The translations under genes and the position numbers were made by a program. Source: JAZOXB01 sp040096185 (lineage in GTDB: Bacteria; Bacillota; Clostridia; Oscillospirales; Oscillospiraceae). Taken from it: a stretch of 64,000 nt of DNA. The DNA is taken from positions 1-64,000 of the forward strand of contig NZ_JBBMFF010000205.1 of the NCBI RefSeq assembly GCF_040096185.1, written 5' to 3'. Shown in pieces: positions 63,811 to 64,000 of this stretch; position 1 is the first letter of the stretch; the number at the start of each line of letters is the position of its first letter. A model generated the notes under the pieces. The model was not told where the DNA came from. It saw only the letters and a program-made list of their open reading frames with translations, and did no database searches.

Positions 63811-63938
63811 GCGCGGCCCGGCTGAAATAGTGCACAAAAAAATCGGGGCCGTTTTCGGCAGACCCGCGATTTTCCGTATAATCTACGCACCGGGTGTGCA
63901 TACTATCCACAGCATATGACAACAGGAGGGAAATCAAG

Positions 63939-64000
63939 ATGGACATGCTTGCGCTGATTCTGAGCATCATCGGCTCGATCAACTGGGGGCTGGTCGGCAT
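63939..64000 (+). CDS. DUF378-family small membrane protein, start only
   Basis: The first 20 residues (MDMLALILSIIGSINWGLVG) match the N terminus of DUF378/YuzA-like proteins, which have two membrane helices and a conserved INWGLVG motif. AGGAGGG is 8 bases before ATG, and TATAAT at 63877-63882 is a likely -10. The gene continues beyond the window. Confidence 0.7.
   Translation, partial: MDMLALILSIIGSINWGLVG

Overview
The window comes from a high-GC, Gram-positive anaerobe of the Clostridia, most probably an Oscillospiraceae-type gut bacterium. The evidence is: giant secreted proteins carrying S-layer-homology (SLH) anchors, an IreB-family protein, a T-box in front of pheST, Rrf2/IscSU/MnmA Fe-S genes, class III ribonucleotide reductase (nrdDG), selenium-hydroxylase accessory genes and a cobamide salvage operon. 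Almost every convincing sigma-A promoter has a 17-bp spacer. The family assignment is an inference; no rRNA is present.

Layout. 1-10.8 kb: two SLH-anchored surface proteins on the minus strand, one a probable covalent flavoprotein and one resembling a clan CD cysteine peptidase. 10.8-13.5 kb: nnrD, a LolA/YdcC-like lipoprotein and alr. 13.5-17.4 kb: T-box, pheS, pheT. 17.4-22.8 kb: small genes, including ireB, an SH3/NlpC endopeptidase, a ferredoxin-tailed aldo/keto reductase, a DivIVA-like coiled coil, tRNA-Arg and a lipoprotein. 22.8-26.3 kb: iscS-iscU-mnmA-rrf2. 26.3-27.5 kb: tRNA-Ser followed by an AT-richer block flanked by an 18-bp direct repeat. 27.5-37 kb: a methyltransferase remnant, a GNAT gene, then an operon of coiled-coil protein, ftsH, hdeD and a heterodimeric ABC exporter, with tetR and a membrane protein upstream. 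37.1-41.9 kb: ModE-like regulator divergent from yqeC-yqeB-iclR-aguA-aguB. 41.9-55 kb: cobamide region. 55-64 kb: galM-thyA-folA, trxA-trxB, a homocysteine methyltransferase, an M29 aminopeptidase, nrdD-nrdG and the start of a DUF378 gene.

The most interesting region is 41.9-55 kb on the minus strand. A 2396-residue SLH protein with two modules resembling the DUF4430/transcobalamin C-terminal fold lies behind a cobalamin riboswitch. It is followed by a TIM-barrel protein that I propose is the cobamide-remodelling hydrolase CbiR, then CobT, CobU, CobS, a short second CobU-like protein, a CobC-like phosphatase and an FRG-domain protein. Together they read as a system that captures foreign cobamides at the cell surface, strips the lower ligand and rebuilds the molecule with the cell's own base.

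Small palindromic elements form a second theme. One family (here PE-1) occurs three times, each directly at the TAA stop codon of a gene. Another (PE-2) occurs twice, each just upstream of a ribosome binding site. I know of no name for either, and both look like miniature mobile elements used as untranslated-region hairpins.
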